64,000 bases of DNA from SIG672 sp045605765 (GTDB lineage: Bacteria; Bacillota; Clostridia; Oscillospirales; CAG-272): assembly GCA_045605765.1 (NCBI GenBank), contig JAZUQQ010000027.1:124001-188000 (forward strand), read 5' to 3'. Shown here piece by piece: positions 34,004 through 43,929 of the stretch (position 1 is its first letter; each line of letters begins with the position of its first letter). Below the pieces are notes generated by a model, which was not told where the DNA came from, made no database searches, and worked only from the letters and a program-made list of their open reading frames with translations. The position numbers and the translations under genes are program-made.

Positions 34004-36433
34004 ATGCAAAATAATCGGGATAAACGGACTGTAAAATTATTTAAAAAAATCTATCATGAGATATACGACAGGCTTGTCGAGGTAAAAAAGGCGAGCGTCG
34101 ATTTTCTCGGGCGGCTCGGAGAGGAGCAGGACAAGCTCGTTCTCGGACAAGCCGCAGAAAACGCAAATGTCACCGAGGGCTACCGCCTCAGACGGCGCGC
34201 CGCCTTTTCTCTGCTCTTTGCGTTGCTCGGGTTTCTGTTTGCAAGTGGAGAGACCTTCTTCGGCGCACGACCTTTCGCCCTTGCGCTTCTCAGTGCATCG
34301 GGATACGCAGGAACGGTATTCGTTTACATAGGCGCTGTCGCAGGCGCGCTCGTTTCGGGAGAAGCTATCGTTGCAAGTATAGTGACATACACTCTGACTC
34401 TCGGTGTACGGCTTATACTTTCCTCGCACGCAGATGCCAGTATTGCAATAAAAAGCTTTGAGGAAAATCTAACTCTACGCTGTCTTATTGCGAGCATTGC
34501 GGGATTTTCTCTCGGATTAAGCGGAGTTATATCTGAAAGATTTTCACCTCAATCGGTCTACATTATGCTGTTTTTGACCTTGTCGGTGCCGATATTCACA
34601 GCCACATTCAGAGCCTCGCTCGGCAGGGGCGCAGGCTCGACCTTGCGCGACTTTTCGGTCTGCATTCTTCTCTTTGTGCTTATATATTCACTACGGGAGC
34701 ACATCATTTTCGGACTTTCCTTTGCGGTGATCGTGGCCGCGCTCGTGGTTTTCTACGTCTCGGCAGCAAACGGCTTCTTGCGCGGAACGCTCGTCGGAAT
34801 AATCTGCGGACTTGCCTTCGATCCTATCGTTGCTCCTGCTTTTGCGGTACTCGGAATGGCGTCGGGAGCTCTGCGAATCGTCGGAGTGGGCGTTTCGGTC
34901 TCTCTTTCTACTATTCTCTCCTGTATTATGCTCGTTTACATCGACGGTACGTCACTTCTTTTATCGCTTGCAGGTAATATTTTGTTTGCTGCCGTCATTT
35001 TCTGGCCGCTATCAAAAAGCGGAGTTTTGCCCGGCTTTGCACTGTTTTCGGGTCCGCACGAAGGCGTCGAGCGCAAATATGCCGAGGAGAAACGCAGAAT
35101 ATCAGAGCGTGACCGTCTCACCGCAATGTCCGAGTCCTTTGATGCGCTCGCGACGACATTTCTGAAAATATCGGACAAGCAACGCTATCCGGGAAGCTAC
35201 GAGCTCCGAGAGATGTGCAACGCGGTCATAACCAAACATTGTCGACACTGTCCTCTGAATGTTCTCTGTTGGCAAAAAGATTATGAGGACAGTTCTGAGA
35301 TGATAGACTCGGTCGTAGAGATTCTGCGTAAGGGCGGATCGCTCGATCGCGATGGTCTTCCCGAAAAATTCAAAAAGCGTTGCCGAAGCACCGACAGAAT
35401 ACTAAACGATATAAATTCGGGTGCGGCAGAGCTTCTTGAAACCGCCATAAAACGCGACAAGACACAGCTCTTTGCACTAGACTATGAAGCAATGTCCGAA
35501 CTTCTGCGCGATGCGGTATCCGAAAACGACTACGAATTCGAGCCCGACACACAGCTTGCAAAAAACGCATCAAACATACTCGGAAGACTGGGTGTCCGCT
35601 CTGCGGCGTGGGGTGCTTGGGGAAAAAGAAAAAAGACGCTGGTAGCATCGGGCATAGATATAGGAACTCTCGCGCTCAGCGCATCTGAAATAAGGCGTGC
35701 ACTGTGTGACGGCACAGGACTTTCACTCGGCGAGCCTAAATTCGTTTTTGAGGGAGACTACGTAACTATGACCGTTGAGAGCCGCGAAAATTACTCCATA
35801 GAATCCTTCACTATCGGAAGCAAGAAAAAAGACGAAAATGAAAGCGGAGATATTATCCGCACATTTGAGTCGGACGGAAAACTAAGCTACGCTATAATCT
35901 GCGACGGTATGGGAAGCGGTCAGCGAGCGGCAGAATGTGCGGGAATATCGGCACTTTTTATTGAAAAGATGCTTTCTGCGGGCAATTTCAAGAACGTCAC
36001 AATGAAGATGCTCTCCAACTTTATTCGCTCGCGCGGAGAGGAATGTCACTGTACGGTAGATCTTTTCGAATTCGACCGTCTCTCAGGCGAAGGTGTCTTT
36101 GTGAAATGCGGTGCAGCCGCATCTTATATTCTGCGCGGCGGAAACCTTTTTAAAATCGACGCTAACACGATGCCCCTCGGAATAACACGCGAAATAAATG
36201 CCGAGAATATCAAAATGAACCTTCAAAGCGATGATATCATTGTTATGATGAGCGACGGGGTCGCCCATTGCCTTGAAGATGCGCTTTGGGTTCCCGAAGT
36301 CATAATCTCCTGCGGAAAATCCTCGTGCGAGGATACCGCGCGTGCGCTCTACTCACGCGCCATCAGCGAAAACGGACAAGAGGACGACATAAGCATCGCT
36401 GTTATGAAGGTATGTGATATAGTTGCAGCTTAA
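34004..36433 (+). CDS. spoIIE: Stage II sporulation protein E
   Basis: An 809-residue PP2C-type phosphatase that dephosphorylates SpoIIAA and so activates sigma-F in the forespore. The N-terminal part (about 60-340) holds roughly ten transmembrane segments, the middle region has a cysteine-rich CRHCPLNVLCW segment, and the C-terminal PP2C domain (about 590-805) has CDGMGSGQRA and MMSDGVAH, the metal-binding Asp motifs. Length matches the family. GAAAGGAAA precedes the ATG. Clear evidence that the organism belongs to a sporulating lineage. Confidence 0.96.
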   Translation: MQNNRDKRTVKLFKKIYHEIYDRLVEVKKASVDFLGRLGEEQDKLVLGQAAENANVTEGYRLRRRAAFSLLFALLGFLFASGETFFGARPFALALLSASGYAGTVFVYIGAVAGALVSGEAIVASIVTYTLTLGVRLILSSHADASIAIKSFEENLTLRCLIASIAGFSLGLSGVISERFSPQSVYIMLFLTLSVPIFTATFRASLGRGAGSTLRDFSVCILLFVLIYSLREHIIFGLSFAVIVAALVVFYVSAANGFLRGTLVGIICGLAFDPIVAPAFAVLGMASGALRIVGVGVSVSLSTILSCIMLVYIDGTSLLLSLAGNILFAAVIFWPLSKSGVLPGFALFSGPHEGVERKYAEEKRRISERDRLTAMSESFDALATTFLKISDKQRYPGSYELREMCNAVITKHCRHCPLNVLCWQKDYEDSSEMIDSVVEILRKGGSLDRDGLPEKFKKRCRSTDRILNDINSGAAELLETAIKRDKTQLFALDYEAMSELLRDAVSENDYEFEPDTQLAKNASNILGRLGVRSAAWGAWGKRKKTLVASGIDIGTLALSASEIRRALCDGTGLSLGEPKFVFEGDYVTMTVESRENYSIESFTIGSKKKDENESGDIIRTFESDGKLSYAIICDGMGSGQRAAECAGISALFIEKMLSAGNFKNVTMKMLSNFIRSRGEECHCTVDLFEFDRLSGEGVFVKCGAAASYILRGGNLFKIDANTMPLGITREINAENIKMNLQSDDIIVMMSDGVAHCLEDALWVPEVIISCGKSSCEDTARALYSRAISENGQEDDISIAVMKVCDIVAA

Positions 36434-36436
36434 ACT

Positions 36437-36482
36437 AAAAACTGCTTTGAAGTGGTAACACACTCAAAGCAGTTTTTGTTTT
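36437..36482. terminator. Terminator after spoIIE
   Basis: AAAACTGCTTTGA, 13-base loop, TCAAAGCAGTTTTTG; A-tract before the stem suggests it also ends the opposing metH operon. Confidence 0.88.
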
Positions 36483-36493
36483 TTTGATTGTTT

Positions 36494-38893
36494 TTATCCG
36501 CACACCATCTCGGCGTATCTGACCGCTTCCATCGCATCGCGCGCGTATTTATCCGCACCAATAGCATTTGCGTATTCCTCATTCAAAACCGCACCGCCAA
36601 CTATGACCTTGCACCAAGGAGCCTGTTTTCTGAGAAGCTTTATAGTCTCCTCCATAGCAGGCACAGTCGTAGTCATAAGAGCGCTCAGTCCGATTATCGG
36701 AGCGTGAAGCTCTACCGTCTTTTCGACGATAGCTTCGGGTGAAACGTCGCGTCCGAGGTCACAGACGTCAAAGCCGTAATTTTCGAGCAGGAGCTTTACG
36801 ATGTTCTTTCCGATATCGTGGATATCACCCTTGACTGTCGCAAGAACGAAAGAACCTCTATTCGAAGAATTTTCACCCCGAAGCGCAAGCTTTATCTGCT
36901 CAAAAGAACTCTTTGCCGCCTCGGCACTCATAAGAAGCTGAGGCAGATAGACCCTTTTCTTCTCAAATCCCTCACCCACGATATTTAGCGCGGGAATTAT
37001 ATCATTTTGAACGACTGAAAGCGGGTCTTCGCTCTTTATAAGCTCGTCAGTAAGTACCGCCGCGCGTTCTTTAAGTCCCCTTACTATCGCATTTTGAAGC
37101 TCGGAAGCGTATTCGGTCCTTTCTGCCGTCTCCGTGCTCTTTGCTACGGCGTGGCTCGTTTCGGTCGTAATCGACTGTGCAAAGTCAATATAATTTGCGC
37201 AGTTAACGTCTTTGCCCGAAAGCGCAAGATACGCCCTGTAAGACTTCATCATTTCGAGCGAATAAGGGTTCATTATAGCCGCCGAAAGTCCGTTTTGCAT
37301 AGCGAGCGCAAAGAACGTTCCGTTTATTGCATCTCTCTGAGGAAGTCCGAAGGAGACATTGGAAACTCCGAGTGAAGTATGGCAACCAAGTTTATTTTTT
37401 ATAAGATAAACCGCTCGTAAGGTCTCCTTTGCGGCAAAACTGTCCGCGCTGATGGTGAGCGCGAGAGGGTCGAAGATAATATCTTTCCTGTCTATACCGT
37501 ATCTTTCGGCTTCGGCAAGTATTTTCTCGGCTATTTTCAGCCTGTCCTCGGCTTTTTCGGGGATTCCGCTTTCATCGAGAGTGAGCGCAACAACAAGTCC
37601 GCCGTATTTCTTTGCAAGCGGAAAGACGCTCTCCATACTTTCTTTTTTTCCGCTGACCGAATTTATCATAGCCTTGCCGTTATAACGTCGGAGCGCTGCC
37701 TCCATCGCGCTTGCGTCTGAGGTATCTATCTGCAATGGCAGGTCGATTATCGCTTGAAGCTCTGTCACCGATGATGTCAACATTTTGACCTCGTCTATTT
37801 CAGGCAGTCCGACATTGACATCAAGTATATGCACCCCTGCATCCTGCTGAGCGAGACCTTCCTTTAAGATATAGTCGATATCGTTCGCTTTGAGCGCTTC
37901 CTTAAAGCTTTTTTTGCCCGTAGGGTTGATCCGCTCTCCGATAAGCAGAGGTATATCGTCAAATATTACGGCGTGAGTATATGAGGATACTGACGTAATA
38001 TTCTTTTTTTCTATCGATTTTGGCGTGATATTCGCGGTTTTTTCAACAAGCGCGGATATATATTCAGGCGTCGTTCCGCAGCAACCGCCCGCGATACGCA
38101 CTCCTTTTTCTAAAAGCGAGGCAACATCGCCAGCAAACTCGTCGGATGAAAGGTCATAAACGGTCTTGCCACCGATCACTCTGGGAAGCCCTGCATTAGG
38201 TTTAATTATTACAGGAATCGATGCAAATTCGAGATATTTGGAAACGACGTCGATAAGCGCCTTCGGTCCCAGCGAGCAGTTTGCACCGATAGCATCCGCA
38301 CCCATTCCCTCGAGCATCGCGACCATTGCCTCGGCAGATGCGCCGGTCATAAGCTTATTGTCCTCGCTGTAAGCGTTTGAAACAAAAACGGGAAGATCGC
38401 AGTTTTCCTTTGCCGCAAGGAGCGCGGCTTTGGTCTCATAGCTATCGTTCATCGTCTCGATGAAAATAAGGTCTACGCCGTATTTTACACCGATTTTTAC
38501 TGTCTCGGCAAAAAGCTTTACCGCGTCCTCAAAGTCAAGGTCTCCGTAAGGCGCGAGCATTCTGCCCGAAGGTCCGATATTGAGCGCAATAAATTTTTCC
38601 TGAGGCGCGTTGCTCTCTTCTCTTGCAACTTTAGCGTTTTCAACGGCGGCTTTTACGACCGCGTCAAGTTCATTTTTCGAGAATTTAAGCAGATTTGCAC
38701 CAAAAGTATTCGTGTTTACGACGTTTGCTCCCGCGTCAAAATAGTCGCGGTGTATATTTTTTATCACCTCGGGATGGGTAATATTCCAGCTTTCGGGGAG
38801 CTCGCCCATTTCAAGACCATTGTCTTGAAGAAAAGTCCCCATAGCGCCATCGAGATAAATTATATTATTTTTGAAAAATTCTCTTATATTCAC
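36494..38893 (-). CDS. metH: Cobalamin-dependent methionine synthase, short form
   Basis: A 799-residue MetH. In order: homocysteine-binding domain with the zinc cysteines (GANCSLGPK and GGCCGTTPEYI), a pterin/methyl-THF domain (LLIGERINPTGKKSFKEAL, HILDVNVG), the B12 cap, and the B12-binding domain with GDIHDIGKNIV. The C-terminal reactivation domain is not in this chain; it is the separate gene just upstream. The start is GTG at 38893, with GGGAG upstream and a 4-base overlap with that gene; an earlier in-frame ATG at 39022 would lie inside it. Confidence 0.94.
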   Translation of the reverse strand: MNIREFFKNNIIYLDGAMGTFLQDNGLEMGELPESWNITHPEVIKNIHRDYFDAGANVVNTNTFGANLLKFSKNELDAVVKAAVENAKVAREESNAPQEKFIALNIGPSGRMLAPYGDLDFEDAVKLFAETVKIGVKYGVDLIFIETMNDSYETKAALLAAKENCDLPVFVSNAYSEDNKLMTGASAEAMVAMLEGMGADAIGANCSLGPKALIDVVSKYLEFASIPVIIKPNAGLPRVIGGKTVYDLSSDEFAGDVASLLEKGVRIAGGCCGTTPEYISALVEKTANITPKSIEKKNITSVSSYTHAVIFDDIPLLIGERINPTGKKSFKEALKANDIDYILKEGLAQQDAGVHILDVNVGLPEIDEVKMLTSSVTELQAIIDLPLQIDTSDASAMEAALRRYNGKAMINSVSGKKESMESVFPLAKKYGGLVVALTLDESGIPEKAEDRLKIAEKILAEAERYGIDRKDIIFDPLALTISADSFAAKETLRAVYLIKNKLGCHTSLGVSNVSFGLPQRDAINGTFFALAMQNGLSAAIMNPYSLEMMKSYRAYLALSGKDVNCANYIDFAQSITTETSHAVAKSTETAERTEYASELQNAIVRGLKERAAVLTDELIKSEDPLSVVQNDIIPALNIVGEGFEKKRVYLPQLLMSAEAAKSSFEQIKLALRGENSSNRGSFVLATVKGDIHDIGKNIVKLLLENYGFDVCDLGRDVSPEAIVEKTVELHAPIIGLSALMTTTVPAMEETIKLLRKQAPWCKVIVGGAVLNEEYANAIGADKYARDAMEAVRYAEMVCG

Positions 38894-39522
38894 TGCTTCT
38901 CTCCCAAGTTTAGTGTAAAGTCCTCTTTTATTCCTATAATTGCCGTGACCGACTTGCTCGGTGACATAAGAAAGGACTCGTTTAAAGTAAGTCCTATCTT
39001 CCGCTGACAGTCGAGAGTACAAAATATCTCTTTTTGAAGCTCTATCGGAAGATCTCCGTAGCCTGCACTAAAACGCGGACGGCAGAGCTTCCCTTCCATC
39101 TTTTTCTCTGTGGCAATTTCTCTGTTAAAAGCATCACACAGGCTTTCGATGCGCTCTGCGCCTATTGCCTGAAAAATCAGCGCTTTTGACGGTAAAATAC
39201 GCGCGTATTTTGCGACAAGTCTATCGAGAGACAGTCCGACAGTCGCTGCAAAAAGTACGATGCTTTCGCATTCTTCAAGGTTTCTCATAAGGTCACGCGA
39301 ACGTGTGACGGCAAAGGTGAGATCGAGAGCGTTTTTCATTCTCTTGATCGGAAACTCTCGGTAGCAGACCTTGTAAGTCAGTTTCCCCTCTGCCTCGGCA
39401 AGACACTCCTTCACGAGCTTTGATATCTCGTGCGTAGCCTCGCGCGCTCGCGCGTAGTGAAGAATCTCTTTTTCGTTATATTCGGGTGCATCAAACGATC
39501 GCACCGTAACCGCGCTCAACAC
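38890..39522 (-). CDS. Methionine synthase reactivation domain protein
   Basis: A 210-residue stand-alone MetH activation domain. The AdoMet-binding RPRFSAGYGDLPIELQKEIF segment (about 153-172) is typical, as is LMSPSKSVTAIIG near the end. It would remethylate oxidised cob(II)alamin on MetH, using AdoMet. It overlaps metF by 7 bases and metH by 4, so the three proteins are translationally coupled. Confidence 0.9.
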   Translation of the reverse strand: MLSAVTVRSFDAPEYNEKEILHYARAREATHEISKLVKECLAEAEGKLTYKVCYREFPIKRMKNALDLTFAVTRSRDLMRNLEECESIVLFAATVGLSLDRLVAKYARILPSKALIFQAIGAERIESLCDAFNREIATEKKMEGKLCRPRFSAGYGDLPIELQKEIFCTLDCQRKIGLTLNESFLMSPSKSVTAIIGIKEDFTLNLGEKQ

Positions 39523-40400
39523 GGTTTTCCGAGAATATCCGAGAGATTTGCCTGTATCTTCTCGGCAACGTCGGGCTTGTTCATCGAATAAACGTGAACG
39601 TTCGTTATACCGTTTGCAAACAGGTCGATTATCTGATCTGTCGCATAGGCAATTCCCGCCTGCTTCATAGAATCGCTCGACGGGCCGAATTTATCAACAA
39701 GACTTTTAAATCTCTGAGGCATAAACGAACCCGAAAGCTTTATCGCACGTTCGACCTGATTTCCGTTGGTTATAGGCATAACGCCCGGAATTATCGGAAC
39801 GTTTATTCCCGCCTCGCGTATCTTATAAAGGAAATTATAGAGTAGATTATTGTCAAAAAACATCTGCGTAGTAAGAAAAGAGCATCCCGCGTCTACCTTT
39901 TCTTTAAGATACTTTATATCCTCTTTCTGATTTGCGCTTTCGGGATGTATCTCGGGATAGCAGGCTCCGCCGATGCAGAAATCCGCACCGCTTTCTTTTA
40001 TATCTCGGATAAGATCCACGGCGTGGCGGTAAGCCCATTTGCTTCTGTCGCTCTTTTCAAGCTCGGGCGTGAGGTCGCCGCGAAGCGCCATTACGTTTTC
40101 TATTCCTGCGTCACGAATAGCCGAGATTTTTTCGCGAACGGTCTCCCTTGTAGAAGACACACAGGTAAGATGCGCAAGCGTGGGCACTCCGTAGTATTCC
40201 TTGATATTCTTTGAAATTTCGAGTGTGTATTTACTCGTTCCGCCGCCCGCGCCGTATGTAACGCTCATAAACGAGGGACGAAGTCTTGCTATCTCCTCGG
40301 TTGCGTGTCTGACACTGTCAAAGGCACTATCCGTTTTAGGTGGAAAAACCTCAAACGAGAGTGAAAATTTGTCCTGATTTAAAAGCTTATCGAGTTTCAT
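39516..40400 (-). CDS. metF: 5,10-methylenetetrahydrofolate reductase
   Basis: A 294-residue flavoenzyme supplying methyl-THF to MetH. Seen: FSLSFEVFPPKTDSAF with the active-site Glu, SVTYGAGGGTSKYTLEI, the ALRGD flavin motif, GGACYPEIHPES and TTQMFFDNN. First gene of the metF - activation - metH operon. No SAM riboswitch or B12 riboswitch was recognised upstream. Confidence 0.96.
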   Translation of the reverse strand: MKLDKLLNQDKFSLSFEVFPPKTDSAFDSVRHATEEIARLRPSFMSVTYGAGGGTSKYTLEISKNIKEYYGVPTLAHLTCVSSTRETVREKISAIRDAGIENVMALRGDLTPELEKSDRSKWAYRHAVDLIRDIKESGADFCIGGACYPEIHPESANQKEDIKYLKEKVDAGCSFLTTQMFFDNNLLYNFLYKIREAGINVPIIPGVMPITNGNQVERAIKLSGSFMPQRFKSLVDKFGPSSDSMKQAGIAYATDQIIDLFANGITNVHVYSMNKPDVAEKIQANLSDILGKPC

Positions 40401-40451
40401 TTAAGTAATTACCTTTCGTGAGTTTATATAAAAGCTTTGTTGTAAAATTTA

Positions 40452-41075
40452 TCAGATAAATACCGCGTTTTCGGGTATTTCGGTTATGCAGCGTTCTCTG
40501 TACTTTTTAATTACCGATTCCCTGCTTTGTGAAAGCTCTTTTTCAAGGTTTTCAGCTATTTTAAGCGCAAGGCACGCAAGGGTATCGTATGGCAGTTTTT
40601 CATCTACAAGTTCATCAAGCGAGATTGCTATTTTTGATATTTCCTCTGAAAGACCGCCTTTTTTTAAATTCATTCCGAATCCGATAACGGTAAAAGAGTT
40701 TTCACCGCAAAAGACCGATTCTGCAAGAATTCCGCAAAGCTTTCTGCCGCATGACATAATATCATTCACCCATTTCACCTCGCAAGACAGAGAAAAAAGC
40801 CAACTCAGCGTATCGGTGACCGCGTTTGCCGCCGCGAGGGTCATCGGAAAATCTGCCACAAATTTTACACACACGCTCATATAAAGTCCCGACTTAGGAG
40901 ATTCAAAAGCCCTGTCGTACTGACCGTGTCCCGCGCTTTGGCTGAGCGCAAGCGCGATCGTTCCAAACTCCTTCGGATTCTTTTTTAAATAGGTATTAGT
41001 CGAATCAATTTTTTCAAAAACAAGAGCACTTCGACCGTTTTTTCTAAAATATTCTTCTATTTCTTTGACAGTCAT
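40452..41075 (-). CDS. birA: Biotin-[acetyl-CoA-carboxylase] ligase, without DNA-binding domain
   Basis: A 207-residue class I-type biotin ligase core. Seen: KIDSTNTYLKK, SPKSGLYMSV, KWVNDIM (usual KWPND) and GRKLCGILAE. The usual biotinyl-AMP loop GRGRxGR reads GHGQYDR here, a marked change in a loop that normally orders over the intermediate. There is no N-terminal helix-turn-helix, so it cannot be a BirA-type repressor. Confidence 0.85.
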   Translation of the reverse strand: MTVKEIEEYFRKNGRSALVFEKIDSTNTYLKKNPKEFGTIALALSQSAGHGQYDRAFESPKSGLYMSVCVKFVADFPMTLAAANAVTDTLSWLFSLSCEVKWVNDIMSCGRKLCGILAESVFCGENSFTVIGFGMNLKKGGLSEEISKIAISLDELVDEKLPYDTLACLALKIAENLEKELSQSRESVIKKYRERCITEIPENAVFI

Positions 41076-41086
41076 ATCGGGAAATT

Positions 41087-42001
41087 TTACTCCGTGTCTA
41101 TTTTTTCATATATCCCGTTTATTTCAAATCTTGGGAAATTTATATATAGAAAAAGGGATATTCTCGTCATATCGGCATTTTTTACCGAAAAGGTAAACTG
41201 AAACGCCTGATTCCCTTCGTAAAGCGATGGGCTAAGCGAGGTCATATCCTCAAGCGTCGCTCCATACGCGGAAAGCGCACTTAATAAAGACGCGATCTCA
41301 TTTGGATCGTTTGGAACGACCGTCAGGATCACAGTATGAGCGTTTTGCCTCTTACATAAAGTTGACGAAAAAACAAAATATCTAACGAAATTATCCCCAT
41401 CCAAAGGCATATCAACACTCATTACCGGAGATAGTCCGTATCTCAGCGTTTGACGGTATATGTTCTGCATAAATCCGTCGGCAGAGCTATATATCGGCAG
41501 AAGACATAGCTCACACCTGCCGTCCGCGACCTCCTCGCAGACAGCCGCTATACTGTCACAGATCACCTGCGACGCTCCCTTTAAGACACCTGCAAATTTT
41601 TCATACGCCTTATCGGCAGAGCGGTTTGAAAAACAGGCTATCCTTATCCCTTCATCAAAAACTTCATCAAAACTGTCGATCTCGCCTTCGCTAATGCCAC
41701 GAGAGGATAGCTCGTCGGCGGTAAGCGCGCAAAAACGAATCTTAAAATCAATGTCCTTGAAGCTTTTTCGGGGCATCTGGGTAATATCAATTTTTTCCTG
41801 AGATAAAAATGAGGAAAATACACCCCTAAGTTTGTCCGCGATCTGTTCAAAACCGTCAAACGGCTCCTCACGCACCGTATCAAGAAGCATATAAGCTAGC
41901 TCCTTTATCTGTGCGTCGTAGATAAGCGATTTGCGCGAAAGTGCTCCGTGCGCTTCGGAGAGATTTTTGGAAATTATCTCTCCTTTTTTTATACTATCCA
42001 T
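41087..42001 (-). CDS. Prephenate dehydratase-like protein with C-terminal ACT domain
   Basis: A 304-residue protein. The middle (about 110-215) resembles the two-lobed prephenate dehydratase fold, with CELCLLPIYSSADGF like the ENS/AGS motif and NFVRYFVFSS like NFTRFWVI; the last 80 residues (VILTVVPNDPNEIASLLSAL) look like an ACT domain. The catalytic Thr of the TRF motif is Val here, and the first motif is poor, so activity is doubtful. The N-terminal 90 residues are helical and unassigned. Lies 11 bases before birA. Confidence 0.55.
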   Translation of the reverse strand: MDSIKKGEIISKNLSEAHGALSRKSLIYDAQIKELAYMLLDTVREEPFDGFEQIADKLRGVFSSFLSQEKIDITQMPRKSFKDIDFKIRFCALTADELSSRGISEGEIDSFDEVFDEGIRIACFSNRSADKAYEKFAGVLKGASQVICDSIAAVCEEVADGRCELCLLPIYSSADGFMQNIYRQTLRYGLSPVMSVDMPLDGDNFVRYFVFSSTLCKRQNAHTVILTVVPNDPNEIASLLSALSAYGATLEDMTSLSPSLYEGNQAFQFTFSVKNADMTRISLFLYINFPRFEINGIYEKIDTE

Positions 42002-42010
42002 AAACTTTGC

Positions 42011-43849
42011 TCACTTTTTAAGGGCGTTTTCAAGCGTAACATAGCTCTGCGCAAGGAAGGCTTTAAGTTCATCGGCAGTCAGCGGTCTCTGTGCCAAAAG
42101 CGCAAGCGACCAGACCTGCTTTACACCCTCGTTCTTTTTGTCCGTGTCATCGAGTGCCGAAAGAGTCTGCACGAGCGAATTTTTGCTGTTAAGAATAAGA
42201 GTTGCATCAGATAGTGCATCCGACATACCGTCTGCGTTTGGCATATAGTAGCGCATCATATCGCTCATTCTTCTCTGCTCCTCGGGGATGTTGAGTATCG
42301 CGGGAACACTCTCGTCTTTAAGCGCACTAAATTCTACTTTCAGATTTTCGGCTCCGCTGATACTTCTGAACATCTCGGCAAGGGAGTCGTCCTCGAAGCA
42401 TTCGCCCTCACCTTTAAGCGCATCGGCAACATCCGAGTCAATACGCAGGAATTTTACGCCGTTTTCCCCTTCGAGCATACTTATAAACTGAAAATCAAGC
42501 GGTCCTTCGACGAGTGCGACCTTGATGCCTTGCGACTCGAACATCGAAATATACTGCGCCTGCGATATCTTGTCGGTGGAATAGTATATCTTGCCGTCCT
42601 GATTTTCTTTTGCTTTCTCAAGAAATTCTTTTGCCGAGACGAGCTCGCCGTCAGTCAAACGGAGCAAAAGAGAATCCTTGACTCTGTCGTAGAATTTCTT
42701 ATCCCTCAGACATCCGTATTCCACAAACACACGGATATCATTCCAATACTCGTCGAACTTTTCTCTTTCGGTATTGTAGAGCGAGTTTATCTTATCGGCA
42801 ACCTTCTTTACAATGTGAGTTGATATCTTCGCTACGTATCCGCTATTTTGCAGATATGAGCGCGATACGTTCAAGGGAAGGTCAGGGCAATCTATGGCTC
42901 CTTTGAGCATAAGAAGAAAATCGGGGATCACTTCCTTGATATTATCGGCAACGAACACCTGATTATAATATAGCTTGACCTGTCCTTCGAGATTATCGTA
43001 TTCGCTTCTTATCGGCGGGAAATATAGAATTCCTTTGAAATTAAGCGGATATTCTGCATTTATGTGTATCTGGAAAAGAGGCTTTCGGTAATCGGAGAAA
43101 AGCTTTGTGTAGAAATCGGCGTACTCCTCGTCGGTGCAGGCGCTTGGGGCCTTCTGCCATAGCGGAGAAATATCGTTTATCGGTTTTTCCTCCTTGCTTT
43201 CGCTCTTGTCATTGCTGTCCTCGTAGTAAATTTCAACAGGCATAAAGGCACAGTATTTATTCAGAACGCCTCTGAGCGCGTTCCCCCTGAGATATTCGTC
43301 ACCCTCGCCTGAAAGGTGCAGGATAACGTCGGTTCCGTGCTCTCTTTGATAGGATGCTCTGTCAAGAGTATAAGCGCCGTCCTCAGTACACTCCCAATGT
43401 ACACTTGGTGAGCCGTAGATAGACGAAGATAATATCTCTACGGTATCGGCTACCATAAACGCAGAGTAAAATCCCAGTCCGAAATGACCGATTATGCCGT
43501 TTGACGCGTCTCCCTGCTCGTATTTTTCGATAAATTCGAGCGCCCCGGAAAGAGCGATGTTGCAGATATATTTCTGAACCTCTTCGGCGTTCATTCCGAT
43601 TCCGTTGTCCGAGACTGTGAGCGTTTTTTCTTCTCTGTCCAGCTTTACCGTGATACGGTAACTCTCATCGGCGCTGTCGTACTGACCGAGAGAGGCGAGT
43701 CTTTTCAGCTTTGTGACCGCATCCGACGCGTTTGACACCAGCTCACGCACGAATATTTCCTTTTCGGAGTAGAGCCACTTCTTTATAACGGGGAAAATAT
43801 GTGAGGTCTGGACAGATATCCCGCCCTTAACGCTTTTTATTTCTTCCAT
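42011..43849 (-). CDS. htpG: Chaperone protein HtpG (Hsp90)
   Basis: A 612-residue Hsp90. The ATP-binding domain has FVRELVSNASDAVTKLK, DNGIGMNAEEV, and GHFGLGFYSAFMVAD; the middle domain has the GILYFPP and VFVADNIKEVIPDFL signatures; a C-terminal dimer domain follows. No CIRCE element was seen upstream. Full length. Confidence 0.96.
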   Translation of the reverse strand: MEEIKSVKGGISVQTSHIFPVIKKWLYSEKEIFVRELVSNASDAVTKLKRLASLGQYDSADESYRITVKLDREEKTLTVSDNGIGMNAEEVQKYICNIALSGALEFIEKYEQGDASNGIIGHFGLGFYSAFMVADTVEILSSSIYGSPSVHWECTEDGAYTLDRASYQREHGTDVILHLSGEGDEYLRGNALRGVLNKYCAFMPVEIYYEDSNDKSESKEEKPINDISPLWQKAPSACTDEEYADFYTKLFSDYRKPLFQIHINAEYPLNFKGILYFPPIRSEYDNLEGQVKLYYNQVFVADNIKEVIPDFLLMLKGAIDCPDLPLNVSRSYLQNSGYVAKISTHIVKKVADKINSLYNTEREKFDEYWNDIRVFVEYGCLRDKKFYDRVKDSLLLRLTDGELVSAKEFLEKAKENQDGKIYYSTDKISQAQYISMFESQGIKVALVEGPLDFQFISMLEGENGVKFLRIDSDVADALKGEGECFEDDSLAEMFRSISGAENLKVEFSALKDESVPAILNIPEEQRRMSDMMRYYMPNADGMSDALSDATLILNSKNSLVQTLSALDDTDKKNEGVKQVWSLALLAQRPLTADELKAFLAQSYVTLENALKK

Positions 43850-43929
43850 TTTAATTCTCCTTATTAGTGTAAAGACATTTTAATATATTATAACACTTTG
43901 CAAAATGATTTTATAGGGTAAAATGTAAA

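Noticed and set aside
40401..40451. SAM or cobalamin riboswitch before metF
   Set aside because: The spacer is about 50 bases and shows no core motif of either class.
43850..43929. CIRCE operator upstream of htpG
   Set aside because: No TTAGCACTC-N9-GAGTGCTAA inverted repeat was found; only A/T-rich sequence with a TATAAT.
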